From NCBI RefSeq assembly GCF_036057275.1, contig NZ_CP107945.1, positions 62,001 to 126,000 of the forward strand: a stretch of DNA of 64,000 nucleotides, written 5' to 3'. Positions 1-9,900 of this stretch are shown one piece after another; the stretch's first letter is position 1, and every line of letters starts with the position of its first letter. The translations under genes and the position numbers were made by a program. The notes below the pieces were generated by a model. The model saw only the letters and a program-made list of their open reading frames with translations. It did not search any database and had not been told where the DNA came from. The DNA comes from Streptomyces sp. NBC_00390 (lineage in GTDB: Bacteria > Actinomycetota > Actinomycetes > Streptomycetales > Streptomycetaceae).

Positions 1-77
1 TTCGCGGGTTTCGTAGGGGTCACCCGCCACCCCGGGGGGCCGACAGGCCTCTGAGCGCGCCTCCGGGCTGGGCCCCG

Positions 78-467
78 TCAGGGACCCGGTCCCCGCCTGT
101 CGTCTGGCCGTTTTGCCTTGTCATGAGGTGGCAGGCCTGGGTTGGTGCGCACGGCGTATCCGGCTGGTGTCGGCGATGAGCCGTTCCGGGTGGGTCCGCG
201 TGGTGAGGGCCGCTGTGGCCAACCTGCTGTGCCGTGATGTGGTGTTGACCGCCGAGTCGGCCCGGCACCTGGCCTCACCCAAGAGGTCGAAGAAGCCGTG
301 GACGGTCTTCTTCGAGCGTCCCTTTCCAGTCCTCCTCCTCGGGGACCCACGAGCGCGGTCATCGCGAAGAAGGGGGACTCGAGCGCGCCGCGGTCGCCGG
401 TCTCGTCGACGTAGACGCGCAGCTTGGGGAGGGCGCCGAGTTCGGCGGCCGTGAGCGGGGCACTCAT
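78..467 (-). pseudogene. DUF3800-like fragment
   Basis: The ATG at 467 opens a frame whose first 40 residues look like the start of a DUF3800 protein: a short hydrophobic strand containing YVDETGDRG, then FFAMTALVG. This matches the family's N-terminal RNase H-like strand with its acidic residues. After about residue 45 the frame becomes Arg/Pro/Thr-rich and loses family character, and the other frames are no better. A frameshift or deletion has probably destroyed the rest. The family is about 200-300 residues long and its function is unproven, often linked to mobile elements. Identification rests only on the N-terminal motif. Confidence 0.4.
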
Positions 468-804
468 CGGCGCCGCACGTGGGTAAGCGCGCGGGTGTGT
501 GTACGGCCTCACGCTGCTCTGCCTGGCGCAGCTGCTCGGCGAGATCGAGTGCCCGGTGCGCCAGAGCGCTGTCCACCAGCTCGCGGCGAGAGACCGCCCC
601 CTGGCGTGCCGCCTCCCAGGGGACGCGTACTTCGGCCAGGCGCCGTTTCTGCAGTGCGGCGTTGTCCGTGGTGACATCCACAACGGCCTCGATGAATTCC
701 CACGTCAGGCCGTTGCCCGCAAGGCGCGCATAGGTTGCTGTGCGTCGCGGCGGGTCAGCGTTGCCGAAGTGCTCCGGGGTAAACCGATCGATCAAAGTCG
801 GCAC
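468..804 (-). CDS. hypothetical protein, N-terminal part
   Basis: From the ATG at 804 about 110 residues read as an ordinary soluble protein with charged helices (for example ALDLAEQLRQAEQREA near residue 90). The frame then runs on as an Arg-rich shadow of the DUF3800 fragment to about 121 without a natural-looking end. The boundary is set where the DUF3800 start begins. I do not recognise the family. The two may have been a tightly spaced pair, with this gene upstream of the DUF3800 gene, both now decayed. Confidence 0.3.
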
Positions 805-824
805 GGTGCAGCCAGCTTGGTCGA

Positions 825-953
825 GGCGTCATCGTCGCAGCCGACGTCCAGAGGCAGTGATGCGCCCCTGCGTGCACCGCAGAAGAGCCGGATCCTTCCC
901 GGGCGGTCAACCCCGACTCGGTGGTCTTAGGCTGCTGCCTGGCCGCGAGTTAG
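825..953 (+). repeat. copy of the 3' end of the Ser/Thr kinase gene
   Basis: About 128 bases match 32692-32819 with only a few mismatches. The copy includes the last codons of the kinase gene (VIVAADVQRQ then TGA, here with one synonymous change) and about 90 bases of its downstream sequence. Sequence before 825 does not match the kinase, so only the tail is present. The IS5-type element begins at the right edge of the match. Confidence 0.75.
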
Positions 954-1829
954 AGGTCCTAACAAAGGCGTTGGACGTGTCGGTGGGTGATGAGGCAGGT
1001 GGCAAGGCCGAGGAAGGCTTCGTGGATGTCCCAACGGATGCGGAGGCGGCGGAAGCCGTGCAGCCAGGCGATGGTTCGCTCGACGACCCATCGGCGAATG
1101 CCGAGGCCGGATCTATGCGGGACACCACGGCGGGCGATCACCGGTTTGATGCCCTGCGCCCGGACCAGTCGTCGGTACTTGTCTTGGTCGTAGCCTCGAT
1201 CCCCGAAGAGGATGTCGGGGCGCCGTCGCGGTCGTCCGACCAGGCCCGGGACGGACGGAATCTTCTCGAGCAGAGGCATCAGCTGGGTGATGTCGTTGCG
1301 GTTTCCGCCGGTCAGCAACACCGCGAGCGGGATGCCCTGCCCGTCGACGAGGACGTGGTGCTTGCTGCCCGGCCGGGCGCGGTCGACCGGGCTGGGCCCG
1401 CTTTTGGGCCCCGTCGAGCGGCCCGGACGTGGCTGGAGTCGATCACCGCCCGGGACCAGTCCAGTTGCCTGGCCGCCCGCAACTTCGTCAGCAGCACGGC
1501 ATGGAGCCGGTCCCACACGCCGGCGTCGTTCCACGCCGCAAGGCGCCGCCAGCACGTCATCCCCGACCCGAAGCCCAGCTCCTGTGGCAGGTACTCCCAC
1601 TGGATGCCGGTGTGCAGCACAAACAGGATCCCGCACAGCGCCTGCCGGTCAGGCACCCTCGGCCGCCCGGCGACCAGCTTCGGCCCCGGCTCTGGAAGCA
1701 ACGGCTCTATCAGCGCCCATAGTTCATCCGAGACGATCCACGGACGTGACTTCCTCTTCCCCACGACCGGACCAACGAGCATCCAAGCCGACAGTCACAC
1801 CGAAATCGGCTTCTGTTAGGACCTCTAAC
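949..1829. mobile_element. IS5-family insertion sequence, IS427-like, complete
   Basis: A perfect 16-base inverted repeat, GTTAGAGGTCCTAACA at 949-964 and its complement at 1814-1829, brackets an 881-base segment. It encodes one transposase in two overlapping frames. The outer TA of each end fits the 2-base TA target duplication of the IS427 group. Both ends and both frames look intact, so the element may still be mobile. Confidence 0.85.
959..1782 (-). CDS. IS5-family (IS427-type) transposase, two overlapping frames
   Basis: DDE transposase that would cut and join the ends of the surrounding element. The first frame (1782 to 1312) carries the N-terminal DUF4096-like region (LWALIEPLLPEP, IQWEYLPQELG) and the first catalytic Asp (VIDSSHVRA). 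The second frame (within 959-1636) carries the rest: KHHVLVDGQGIPL, the second Asp in ILFGDRGYD, and the Glu in WVVERTIAWLHGFRRL. The frames overlap where the sequence passes from HVRAARRGPKAGP to GPKSGPSPVDRARPGSK. This is the usual programmed-frameshift layout of IS427 elements, in which a fused protein is the active form. No internal stop disrupts either part. Confidence 0.88.
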
Positions 1830-1943
1830 AGCTGACGGCTCGGTGGGCCTGGTCCGAGGGTGCGGCGCTGGGTGAACCGCGGGCGCCAGCGCAGCCAGCA
1901 ACGGCTGCGGACCTCCGTGACCTGGAGCTATGAAGGAGAGGGA

Positions 1944-1984
1944 GACGACTTCGCGGGCCAGCTCGGCGCGACAGCGCCGAGCAA
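1944..1984. repeat. 41-base perfect repeat with hairpin, copy 1
   Basis: Identical over 41 bases to 30983-31023, in the same orientation. Its right half is the perfect hairpin CTCGGCGC-GACA-GCGCCGAG. Neither copy lies in a convincing gene. It could be a terminator carried with a duplicated segment, a recombination site or a small mobile element. See findings. Confidence 0.7.
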
Positions 1985-2223
1985 GACCTGCGGGGCTCTG
2001 GCTAGCCGGTCCAATCGGGGTTCAGCCACGCCAGCTGTGGTAAGCCGCTGCCACCATCGCGATCCACGTTGTCAGCGTTGGCGTCCACAGGCGTACTGCC
2101 CTGCTCCAGCGGCGGCGGTGCGGTGGCCGCTTGTTCCGGGTTGTGGGCTGACGCCGTTCCTCACCCATTACGCTTCCTCCCCATGCATGCGCCCGGGGGC
2201 GTGTTCCCCGGGCGGATCACCCG

Positions 2224-2256
2224 CCATCCGGCAGCCTTTGACGGTGCGGCCGGATG
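2224..2256 (-). terminator. hairpin downstream of the two-component operon
   Basis: CCATCCGGC at 2224-2232 pairs perfectly with GCCGGATGG at 2248-2256 across a 15-base loop, about 70 bases past the response-regulator stop. No T tract follows, which is normal in Streptomyces. I see nothing else convincing in 1985-2327. Confidence 0.5.
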
Positions 2257-2327
2257 GTCTCTTCCGGGAAACAGTGCGCCTGCCGTACTTCCGTCGTCAT
2301 GACATGGGAGTTCCGGGTGGCTGAGAG

Positions 2328-3038
2328 TCAGAGTTCTATGCCCAGGCCGGCGGCACGTGCCTTGGCGACGAGGTCCTTGCGATCGACTGCCTCGAGTTTC
2401 ACTTTGGCTTCGGATAGGTAGGTGGCGACTCTGCCTTCGCCGATGCCCAGCTTGCGGGCGATGACGCGGTTGGGTGGTTCTTCTGCGGTTGCGGCGAGGT
2501 TGAGGACGTCACGCTCGCGGGGTGTGAGCTGTGGGAGGGCCGATCGGCGTTGTGCGGTGTAGGCGGTGTCGAACAGGTGACGCATGCGTTCGTTGCCCCA
2601 GTTGAAGACTGATGCGCCGCTGGCGACGACGAGGACCAGCATGGCCAGCTGGTCCTCCCGCTTGTCTGCTTTCCGTAGATATCCGGTCGCGCCGACGCGC
2701 ATCGCGGCCGCGACGAGCGGGTCTGTGTCATAGCTGGAGTGCACGAGTACTCGGGTCTGGGGGCGCATGCGGACGATTTCTTTCGTCGCAGTGATGCCTG
2801 CCCGGTCAACGATGGGTCCGCCGTCCTTCTCGGGCATCCGCAGGTCCATGATGACGACGTCGGGGTGGTATTCCGCTGTGCGTTGTACTGCCTCTCGGCT
2901 GGTGGAGGCATCTGCGACCACACAGATGCGGGGGTCGGCGTCCAAGAGCATGCGCAGGGCAAAGCGCGCGAATGGCTCGTCGTCTGCGACCAGGACGCGT
3001 ACGCGTGGGTCCGCGACTGCGTGGGTTCGTTGATTCAC
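2328..3038 (-). CDS. NarL/FixJ-type response regulator
   Basis: DNA-binding regulator of 236 residues, phosphorylated by the sensor kinase encoded just upstream. The receiver domain (about 12-135) has the acidic pair VADDEP, the phospho-acceptor Asp65 in IMDLRMPE, the HSS switch segment and the conserved Lys in LRKAD. The LuxR-type helix-turn-helix (about 168-236) begins LTPRERDVLNLAA, with the recognition region VIARKLGIGEGRVATYLS. The GTG start overlaps the kinase stop as GTGA, so the two are translationally coupled. The target promoters cannot be inferred from this window. Confidence 0.92.
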   Translation of the reverse strand: MNQRTHAVADPRVRVLVADDEPFARFALRMLLDADPRICVVADASTSREAVQRTAEYHPDVVIMDLRMPEKDGGPIVDRAGITATKEIVRMRPQTRVLVHSSYDTDPLVAAAMRVGATGYLRKADKREDQLAMLVLVVASGASVFNWGNERMRHLFDTAYTAQRRSALPQLTPRERDVLNLAATAEEPPNRVIARKLGIGEGRVATYLSEAKVKLEAVDRKDLVAKARAAGLGIEL

Positions 3039-5134
3039 GGCTGGCTCCTTGGAGTTCGGCGGCCCTCGGTGGTGTCGATGCCCGGAAGAGTGCGTGGCAG
3101 GTGGGCGACGACTTCGGTCCCGTTTTCGGGGCGGTTGCGGATCTGGAAGGTGCCGCCGATTTCTGCGGCGCGCTCGCGCATGGAGCCGGTGCCGACTCCG
3201 AGACGTAGGGGCGTGGGGAGGCCGCGGCCGTCGTCGGTGACTTCGGCCGTTAGTGCGTCTTCTTCAATGTGCAGTCGGAGTTCGCAGCGTGATGCCTGGG
3301 CATGTCGCAGTACGTTGGTCATGGCCTCGACCACGATCCAGTAGGCGGCTTCTTCCACCGCAGCGGGGAGTTCGGGCAGTTCTTCGGGGAGGTCGGCTGT
3401 TACGGGCAGGGGGAACCGCTCGATCTGGGTGTGGATGGCTTCCAGCAGACCGATTCCATCCAGGGATGAGCGCAGTCCCCGCGAAATGCCGCGGACGGTC
3501 TCGACGCCTTGGTGGGCGCGGGTGATCCCGGCATCCAGCAACTCGTCTGCTTTCTCCGGGTCGGTGCGCAGCCATTTGCGTGCAGCCTGCAGGCCCCATA
3601 CGACCTCGCTGAGCGCCGAGTTGACTCCGTCGTGCAGTTCCCGGCCCAGGCGGCGACGTTCCTGAGCGCGGGTGGCGATGAGTTGCTGCCTCGAGCGCAG
3701 AAGTGCCAGTGTCAGCTGGACCCCGGCGGCTGCCTGTGCGATATGCCGGGCGGCATCCTTCAGCAGCCGCAGATCGGCTGCCGAGAACTGCTCTTCAGCA
3801 GAGCGGGCGCCCACAAGCAGGGAACCGACTTCCACGCCCTGGTGAATAAGTGGCAGTCGCAGCGGATCAGGTACGTCTTCACCCTGTAGGGCTGTGGGCA
3901 GAGTCGGTCTGTCCGTGTCGCTGTGCAGGTGGATTGCCACGTAGGGAAGGCGTAGTGCTGCGGCCAGTGTTTCCGCGGCCTTCGGCAGGATCTGCTCGGG
4001 TGCGGTGGTTTCCTCCATTTGCCTGCCCAGGGCGGCAAGTGCCGCGTAGGGGTCGTCCCTCAGTCCGTAGATGAGGCGGGTGATGAGGCGTTGCAGGCTG
4101 CGGTGCAGCGGCTGAAGAGCTACGGCCACCAGGCCCGTCGCCAGCAGCGATGCTGTCCCGCGCATGGAGCCTTGGATGAAGAGGCCGAGGATGCTGACTG
4201 TTCCGGCGTACAGGCCGATCGCGCTTGCGGTGAGCGCGGTGTAGAGCAGCGACCGGCTCAGCAGCCGGTCGATGTCGAAGAGGCGGTGCCTCACGATCGC
4301 GATCATCACGCCGATGCTGAAGATCACTGTCGCCAGTCCCGTGGCGATGCTTGCTACCGGGCCGTGCCAGGTGAGGGTTGCGCCGATCAAGGCCACGGCC
4401 GCCCACAGGGACAGGGCGACCCACTTCAGCTGCTCACGCACCGGCCGTTGGCTGGTCCGGAATCGGTAGATCAGTGAAGCTGCCGACAGCAGGAAGGGGA
4501 CCAGGGTAAGCGGAATTGTCGCCGGCCCCGTGAGATTGCGCATGAACGACAGCGCCGGCACGCCGATCGGGTTGTCGATCGAGGGGAAGTACCCGTCGCT
4601 TGGGGGACCGGGCATGAAGGCTGCCATCAGAAAGGTGACGGCCGCGCAGACGCCGACGTACCACGCCGCAGCCCGCCACTTCGCCGAAGGCAGACGGCCG
4701 TTGGGAAAGAGAAGGAGGAGGAAGAAGATCGGAAAGCTGACCAGGACAAATGTCCAGGTCGACATCCATACCACCAAGAGACTGCCGGGCAGGCCGTGTT
4801 GGAGAGCATAGACGCCGTATGCGCGCGCCAAATTGTCCACGGCCATGCCGCAACCGGTCGCCAGAAGAAGCCACCCGACAGGATTGTGGGACCGGCGGAC
4901 GGCTACGACTGCGCCTGGTGTCGCGAAGGCGGCAATCACCACCGGGTCGCTGATGGCCAAGACCCACGGGTGCCACTCCGGCCGCTGGGCCGACCGGGTC
5001 AACAGCACGAGAACGAGTGTCAGGGCAGCGCTCACGGCGAGGATCACCGAAACGCCGGAGGCGAGTCGGGACAAGCGTGCCGCGCCGTTCTGTGGGCCAG
5101 CCACTGTGACTTTGACGTCGGGCTGCTCAGTCAT
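3035..5134 (-). CDS. membrane sensor histidine kinase, HisKA_3 type
   Basis: Sensor partner of the adjacent response regulator. About ten hydrophobic segments fill the first 330 residues, with no large extracellular loop, suggesting sensing in or near the membrane. A GAF-like region follows (about 360-480). The dimerisation domain has the phospho-accepting His at about residue 500 in RRLGRELHDGVNSALSE. The GHKL ATPase domain follows, with the N-box EAMTNVLRHA and DDGRGL. Length is about 699 residues. I chose ATG 5134 rather than ATG 5149 because AGGGGGAA lies 6 bases before it. The stop overlaps the regulator's GTG. The signal sensed is unknown. Confidence 0.92.
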   Translation of the reverse strand: MTEQPDVKVTVAGPQNGAARLSRLASGVSVILAVSAALTLVLVLLTRSAQRPEWHPWVLAISDPVVIAAFATPGAVVAVRRSHNPVGWLLLATGCGMAVDNLARAYGVYALQHGLPGSLLVVWMSTWTFVLVSFPIFFLLLLFPNGRLPSAKWRAAAWYVGVCAAVTFLMAAFMPGPPSDGYFPSIDNPIGVPALSFMRNLTGPATIPLTLVPFLLSAASLIYRFRTSQRPVREQLKWVALSLWAAVALIGATLTWHGPVASIATGLATVIFSIGVMIAIVRHRLFDIDRLLSRSLLYTALTASAIGLYAGTVSILGLFIQGSMRGTASLLATGLVAVALQPLHRSLQRLITRLIYGLRDDPYAALAALGRQMEETTAPEQILPKAAETLAAALRLPYVAIHLHSDTDRPTLPTALQGEDVPDPLRLPLIHQGVEVGSLLVGARSAEEQFSAADLRLLKDAARHIAQAAAGVQLTLALLRSRQQLIATRAQERRRLGRELHDGVNSALSEVVWGLQAARKWLRTDPEKADELLDAGITRAHQGVETVRGISRGLRSSLDGIGLLEAIHTQIERFPLPVTADLPEELPELPAAVEEAAYWIVVEAMTNVLRHAQASRCELRLHIEEDALTAEVTDDGRGLPTPLRLGVGTGSMRERAAEIGGTFQIRNRPENGTEVVAHLPRTLPGIDTTEGRRTPRSQP

Positions 5135-5206
5135 GGGTTCCCCCTGCATCTACGGTGTCTTGCTCAGTCACCTTGGGAGAATCCCGATACCGGCTGGAAG
5201 GGAGAC

Positions 5207-5249
5207 GCATCCCGGGTGCCCGGTATGTCGGTCCCAGGCACCCGGATGC
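5207..5249. other. inverted repeat between the kinase and lipase genes
   Basis: CCGGGTGCC (5212-5220) and GGCACCCGG (5237-5245) form a perfect 9-base stem that extends further with one bulge. It lies 75 bases upstream of the kinase start and about 270 bases past the lipase stop. It could be a terminator for the CHAT/lipase operon or an operator for the kinase. The rest of 5135-5517 has no convincing gene. Confidence 0.4.
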
Positions 5250-5517
5250 CGACTCAGGCCTGGGCTTTTAGGGGACTTCCACAAGGCGTCAGGATTGATG
5301 CAGACATGCACGAGTACGGGTGCGCTTTGGCTGGCAACGGTCCAGGCCGCGGAGCGTTCGCGGGTCCGCGCCGCGCACCGGCCGAACTCGTCAACGACCC
5401 TCGCGCTGGAAGCAGCAATCGCCGTGAGCACACTGGTCGGTTCCCCCGGCTGTCGCCGGCCGCCAGCCTCGCGACATCTGCTGATTGCAGATGTGTGACA
5501 TTGCGCGAGTGACTCCG

Positions 5518-6987
5518 TCACAGCAGGCGAGTGCGGATGAAGTCCTGCAAGTCGCCGGTGTCCAGTCGTTTCTCGAGTTCGGCGATGTTTGCTGCTGTGG
5601 GGCCGGTGATGTTGAGGTAGCCGGGGTCGTCGGACGCGCGCTGGGCCGGCAGCTGCGGGAGGGCGAGCGCGGAGATGCTGTGGGATGTGAGGGCGAGGTG
5701 CTCGCCCATGGCTGCCTTGGAGCTGGTGGGCAGCTGCATGGGCTGGTCTTTCAGGAAGCGCCAGACGTCTTGCTGGACGTCGGGGAGGTTGGGGAGGCTG
5801 CCGTGCTCGCCGTTGATGTAGCGCGTTTCTGCGGTCCAGGGCAGGCGTGCTGAGGCGAGCGGGACGCGGCCGTCTCCGTCGCGGTCGGCGTGGTGGGGGA
5901 TGCGGGTGGTGATGCGGTCCATGTGCTGCCACAGGAACCCCATGCGCTTGTTGTAGGCGAGTCGGAAGAGAGTCTTGAAGCCGGTGCCGGCGATGACCGC
6001 CATACGGTCGCGCAGTGCTTGGTCGAGTGACTGGTGCCAGGTGTGGAGGTCGCGGTGCTGGCGAGCGGCTGCGTCCAGTACGGAATGCAGGTGCAGTTCC
6101 TGTGCGGGGGCGAGGTTGAGCCGCCAGGCGCCGGCGTCGTAGAAGTCGAAGTTGCCGCAGGGGTGGTCGTAGGGGGTTTGTGTGCTGGGTTCGTTGGAGC
6201 TTGCGGGGTAGATGCCAGCCGGGGCCGGCAGCAGGCTGATGACGCCGTGCAGGGTGCGGAACGTCTCGCGTGAGAGATAGCGGCCAAGGAGGGCCAGTAG
6301 TTCGAAGCCCCACAGGTGGTTCTTCAGGTAGCCGCCGATGGCGGGTGATCCGTAGTGCGGTGTGCCGAGGAACACGATCTTGCCGATGTGCTGCCACAGG
6401 TCGGGGTGGCGCATGAGGGCCGTGCGGACGACGAGGCCGCCCATGCTGTGGGCGACGACGTTGATGGGGCTTCGCGGGTGGGCTGTGGCGCGGCAGTCCA
6501 GCACGGTCTGACGGAAGTGGTCGGCGCTGGTGTGGAGGGGTTTGCGCCAGTCGTAGGGGAAGGCGAGTGGCTGGGTGTCCGGTCGTCGTGCTGCGGGGAA
6601 GAGGAAGCCTTCGTAGAGGGAGTCGACGGTGACGGGGCTGACTTTGAAGGAGGGGTGGGCGTCGCTGAGGCCGTCGGCGGACAGGGCCAGGCTGTCGATG
6701 CGGTTGCGGGACTTGATGTCGAGCCACCAGATTCCGCCCAGGCCGGTGCTGGCGAGGATGCTGCCCATGACGCCGGGGACGAAGATGAGGTTGGTGGCCT
6801 CTGTGTCTCCCAGGTGGTGCTGTGGTGAGGGGCCGGCCAGTTCTACGAGTTCGGTGTAGGCGCGGGCGCCGAGCAGGCTGCGCAGGGCGGTGGCGGCCTG
6901 GGGGTCGCGTACCAGGGTCATTCTGGTGTGTGTGTCGCCGGTGAGGTAGCGGCTGGTGATGTCGTCGGGGTGGTGCTGTGGTGTCAC
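5518..6987 (-). CDS. LCAT-like alpha/beta hydrolase (putative phospholipase/lipase)
   Basis: Protein of 489 residues related to lecithin:cholesterol acyltransferase-type lipases, which act on membrane or lipoprotein lipids. Seen: NLIFVPGVMGSIL near residue 67 (start of the hydrolase fold), the nucleophile elbow VVAHSMGGLV with Ser at about 180, the acid region GDGRVPL (Asp at about 371), and the catalytic His in GEHGSLPN at about 395. The segment PYDWRKPL is also typical. No signal peptide is visible, so it should be cytoplasmic and would need to reach the inner leaflet. GTG 6987 lies 7 bases after the CHAT gene stop, and the ribosome site GAGG spans that stop. It is therefore the second gene of a tightly coupled operon and a plausible effector of the upstream protein. 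Confidence 0.85.
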   Translation of the reverse strand: MTPQHHPDDITSRYLTGDTHTRMTLVRDPQAATALRSLLGARAYTELVELAGPSPQHHLGDTEATNLIFVPGVMGSILASTGLGGIWWLDIKSRNRIDSLALSADGLSDAHPSFKVSPVTVDSLYEGFLFPAARRPDTQPLAFPYDWRKPLHTSADHFRQTVLDCRATAHPRSPINVVAHSMGGLVVRTALMRHPDLWQHIGKIVFLGTPHYGSPAIGGYLKNHLWGFELLALLGRYLSRETFRTLHGVISLLPAPAGIYPASSNEPSTQTPYDHPCGNFDFYDAGAWRLNLAPAQELHLHSVLDAAARQHRDLHTWHQSLDQALRDRMAVIAGTGFKTLFRLAYNKRMGFLWQHMDRITTRIPHHADRDGDGRVPLASARLPWTAETRYINGEHGSLPNLPDVQQDVWRFLKDQPMQLPTSSKAAMGEHLALTSHSISALALPQLPAQRASDDPGYLNITGPTAANIAELEKRLDTGDLQDFIRTRLL

Positions 6988-6994
6988 GCTTGCC

Positions 6995-9900
6995 TCAACT
7001 GGTTTGGAGGGCCGATCGGCTGGGCCGACGCAGGGCCGCTACTTCGTCGGGGTGGGCGACGAAGATCTGGTCGTCGTTGATGTAGTTGTAGAAGAGGCCA
7101 CCGATGCTGCGGTATTCGTCCCAGAAGAACTTGCGGGCTTGGGCAAGTGCCTCTCCGGCCGCGGTCGGTGCGCCGTTGCGGGGCCGGGTGTAGAGGAAGT
7201 GGAAGAAGACGCAGGCGAAGCGGGCGGCGAATGCGGTGGGCACTTTGCTTTCGGTGCCGATGTAGGCGCGGCAGCCGCGTTCGAGGAACTTGTTCTGCAG
7301 TTCGTTGCTGTAGGTGTGGTGCGCTGCGGACGTCTCGCACGCGTTCAGGAAGACGAGTGGACGGTCGTCGAGGTCCGCGTCGCCCATGTCTGCCAGATTG
7401 AGGACGTCGCAGGGGTCGTTGGTACTGCCGAATCGCAGGGAGGGCCTGTTGCCGGCTCCGGTTGCGGCCTGGCAGAAGACATAGATGAGCTCAACGGGTG
7501 CGGGATCGATGAGGAACCGTGACAGCTCCTCCTTGCGGCGTTCCATCTGGGTGGGAAGGATCCGCGGTCGCCAGTTCGCGAGCTCGAGGGCGTGCTCCTG
7601 TGCTGTTTGCTGGGTTGCGTCGTTGGGCAGTCCGCCCCAGTACATGAGGTGAGCTCGGGCTGCGTCCTCATCGATAGCTCGGGGGCCGCTCATCGGGTGC
7701 GGCACGTGGGTGATCCTCAGGCGTAGGCCGAGGAAGTCGTGTGGCTCGACCGGCTGTCCTGCGCTGGGCGGAATGCCGCGGTAGAGCAGTGACCAGGGAA
7801 CGTGCTGGGGTGTGCAGTCTTTCCAGTGGATGCGCAGCCGGTCGCCGGGGGCGAGTTCGCTGACCAGCGACTCCAGGTCGCTCTTCCGGGGGAACATGGA
7901 GTGGAAGAGCTGGCGGCCGGCGTGGGCTAGGTCCTGCATTTCGACGCTGCATGCGTCCTCGGCCCAGGCATGTTCGTCCTCATCGGATGCGCGAGGAAAC
8001 TCGGCCCAGTTGGTGCGTGGCTGGAAGGCCTTGAGCCGGGCGGCGATGTCCGAGGCGGAGATGGTGTTGCAGCGATCGGCCCGTTCCTGCCGGTACCTCT
8101 CGAGAGCCTCTTGGACTTCGCGGACCCGCTGTTCGGCTACGGGCTGAGGTGTCCAGTCGGTCGTCCCGGAACGCCATTCGTGGGGTGCGCCGTCGACCTC
8201 CATCTTCCACCACGCTCGTGGTGGGGTGACGAACAGTGAGAGAGTGCTGCCCGCTCGCTGCCACTGGTGTGGGATATGAAGGGCGGTTTCGCGGGCAGGT
8301 CTGCCGTGGCGTGTCTGTACGTGGACCAGGCCCCGGTGACGCTGGTGCGGCCGTAACGCTTTGTGGACTTGGCCGGTGGAAAATGCGGCGTCCTGAAGGA
8401 CGGCCGGCGGCGTGGAGGGGCGGGGAGCCGGGAGGTCGGCTGCCTGGTCCTGGGCGTTTTGGATGTCGGGCTCGGTGGGGAGGTCCCCGTCGGGAGGGTT
8501 CGATCCCGCAGGGGCCTCCTCGACTGGGAACTCGATGGTCAGGTCGCGGTAGGGGTCGCTGTCTACCAGGACTTGCACATCGATGCGTGCGGTGCCGGGA
8601 GTTCGCGGTGTGATGTTGACCAGGCGTTCCTCGGATTCGCCGTGCGGTGGGATCAGGAGGTCGAACTCGACCATCCACTGCTGGGCGTCGCCTGCGGCCG
8701 TGATGCCGGTGCTTGCTCGCGCATCGGCGGTGTCGGGAAGAGTGAGTTCGCTGGTGGTGGACCATACAAGCCAGTGCGTGAGGAGTCCGGAGTCGGGGAT
8801 GTCGTCGGGCGGGATGATGCGCTGGCCGGGCTCGCCCGCGCTCAGGTTGTCCGGGTGGTCGGGGCCGACCTGGAAGCAGCCGGTGTAACTCCGCCCCGTG
8901 CGCAGCGGTTCGTCGTCCGGTGGGGTGTCGGTGAACCAGAAGTTGATGTGCTGGGCGTCGACCGCGTCGAGGTCGTCGAGGGAGAGCTCTGGCTGCGGGC
9001 CGGCGTCGCCCTGGTAGGCGTGTTCGCCGGGGTCGGATACGGCCTGTTCGGGCCAGTCGTCGTCCTCGAAGGAGCCCGCAGGTCCCGGGGGCTTCCCGGG
9101 GGGTTCGTCACCGCTGCCGCCGCTGTGCGGCACGGCGGGGGCTCCGGATCCGGGTTCGGGTGTCTCGTTCCCCGGCGTGAGAGCGTTACTAGGGCCGCGC
9201 TGGGCGTGCATGGCCAGGGTGAGGTTCTCCAGCTGTGTCAAAAAGTCGTCCGCGCCAGCGACAACGGCCAGATCTGTGGGCGCTGCCGGTGACGGTTCGC
9301 GTAGGACGCCTGGCAGGAGGGCGGCCTGCTGCTGTGCCTTGCGCAGTCCTTGGCGGTCGCCGGCCTGGTCGAAGCGTTGCATGGCCTCTTCGAGAGTGGT
9401 CCGGGCTTCGTCGAAACGGCCGTCCAGCCTGAGGGCAAGGTGCAATGTGTAGAGAGCTCGTGCCGTGCCGAGATCCCATCTGTCGTCACGGCTGGTCCGG
9501 GCGGCATGATCGAGCTCCGTCACAGCGCGTTCGAGGTCGCTGCCTCCGATGGCCAGCAGTCCGGACAGGTGGGTGAACAGGGCCTCGGCGCGCGTGTCCC
9601 CGCGGCTGGTGACTCTGTGGTGGCTCGCCTGGATGAGGGCGTGCGCCGTGCGCAGGCCATCGTCGCCTTCGCGGAGCAGGTAGGCGGTCACGATGGTGGC
9701 GAGGTCGGCCACGGCTTCAGGGTGGTCTGCGCTGTATTGGGTGCAGGCGGCGAGGTTGTCCAGCTCGGATGCGAGCCAGGCTGCGGCCTGAGACGGTCCG
9801 TTCATGGCCGGTGCGGACTCGGGAAGCTGGATCTGCAGTTCTGCCAAGTCCTGGTGGGTCTCGAGCAGGTAGGCGGCTACGGCCGTGCGCCGGTAGTAGT

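Noticed and set aside
740..1819. Plus-strand frame of 359 residues across the first IS
   Set aside because: Antisense to the IS5 transposase, whose catalytic residues are on the minus strand.
5168..6727. Minus-strand frame of 519 residues overlapping the lipase
   Set aside because: Arg/Pro/His-rich shadow of the lipase; the lipase frame has the catalytic motifs.
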